Of a DNA stretch of 40,850 nt, positions 40,779-40,850 are shown one piece after another. The notes under the pieces are model-generated. The model was not told the origin of the DNA, ran no database searches, and worked only from the letters and a program-made list of their open reading frames with translations. The translations under genes and the position numbers were made by a program. Every line of letters starts with the position of its first letter. Position 1 is the stretch's first letter. The stretch comes from Sulfurovum sp. GTDB lineage: Bacteria; Campylobacterota; Campylobacteria; Campylobacterales; Sulfurovaceae. The DNA is taken from NCBI GenBank assembly GCA_015493425.1, contig WGDG01000116.1, positions 1 through 40,850 of the forward strand. Reading direction: 5' to 3'.

Positions 40779-40850
40779 ATGACAATTCTTCCCGCAATCG
40801 ACCTCAAGGACGGCAAAGCCGTCAGGCTCTCAAAAGGCCTTATGGACTCG
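40779..40850 (+). CDS. hisA: HisA, 5' end only
   Basis: The 24 visible codons begin MTILPAIDLKDGKAVRL, the start of phosphoribosylformimino-5-aminoimidazole carboxamide ribotide isomerase, with the catalytic-Asp segment AIDLKDG. The ribosome site is GGAG at 40768-40771. The gene runs past the window end. HisA following HisH is the usual histidine gene order; a 137-base spacer with repeats separates them. Confidence 0.9.
   Translation, partial: MTILPAIDLKDGKAVRLSKGLMDS

Overview
The window looks like a chromosome segment of a Sulfurovum-like member of the Campylobacterota. This is inferred from gene content: a short 406-residue glucose-6-phosphate isomerase, a ccoI-ccoS pair for cbb3 oxidase assembly, a Wzz/WbaP-type surface polysaccharide end, a complete ADP-heptose pathway next to a dense LPS-core operon, many genes overlapping by 1-30 bases, and several TTG starts. 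No species can be fixed without a search. No tRNA, rRNA, CRISPR array, transposase or phage gene was seen.

Layout. 1-3082 (+) is the end of a surface-polysaccharide cluster: an AT-rich family 2 glycosyltransferase, a WbaP-like initiating sugar-phosphate transferase and a short Wzz-like protein. 3155-17316 is mostly housekeeping: trpS, a minus-strand trio of two exported rhodaneses and a membrane-anchored repeat protein, murI and rho (minus), gdhA, ccoI-ccoS, a YfaZ-like outer-membrane protein, a secreted DUF3108-like protein, an MscS channel and der. 17355-19993 holds a phosphomannomutase/phosphoglucomutase and pgi, followed by convergent msbA. 21773-25337 (+) is gmhB-hldD-hldE-gmhA, which makes ADP-L-glycero-D-manno-heptose. 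25334-39862 (-) is a tightly overlapping 14-gene LPS-core operon: waaC, lpxL-like, ugd, a UDP-glucuronate-epimerase-like gene, a WaaE-like transferase, a WaaQ-like transferase, three further GT9 genes, three GT4 genes, a WaaL-like ligase and waaF. hisH and the start of hisA (+) close the window.

Functional picture. The sugar-supply genes (manB-like, pgi, ugd, the epimerase and the four heptose genes), the core transferases, the lipid A acyltransferase, the MsbA flippase and the O-antigen ligase lie within about 22 kb. They form a near-complete kit for lipid A-core assembly and O-chain attachment.

The most unusual feature is not a gene. Six loci carry tandem arrays of three closely related 7-bp units (GAGGATT, GAGGAGT and GATGGAT, or their complements), usually with a short near-perfect hairpin beside the purine-rich strand. 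Two arrays begin inside a stop codon, one lies downstream of rho, one lies between hisH and hisA, and two sit inside the coding sequences of the phosphomannomutase and HisH, where they add about 17-22 residues without breaking the frame. The hairpins show covariation, and some include an inverted copy of host sequence. This looks like a small dispersed element family that can insert into genes. The second notable point is GmhB, which appears to lack both Asp residues of its HAD metal-binding motif IV.
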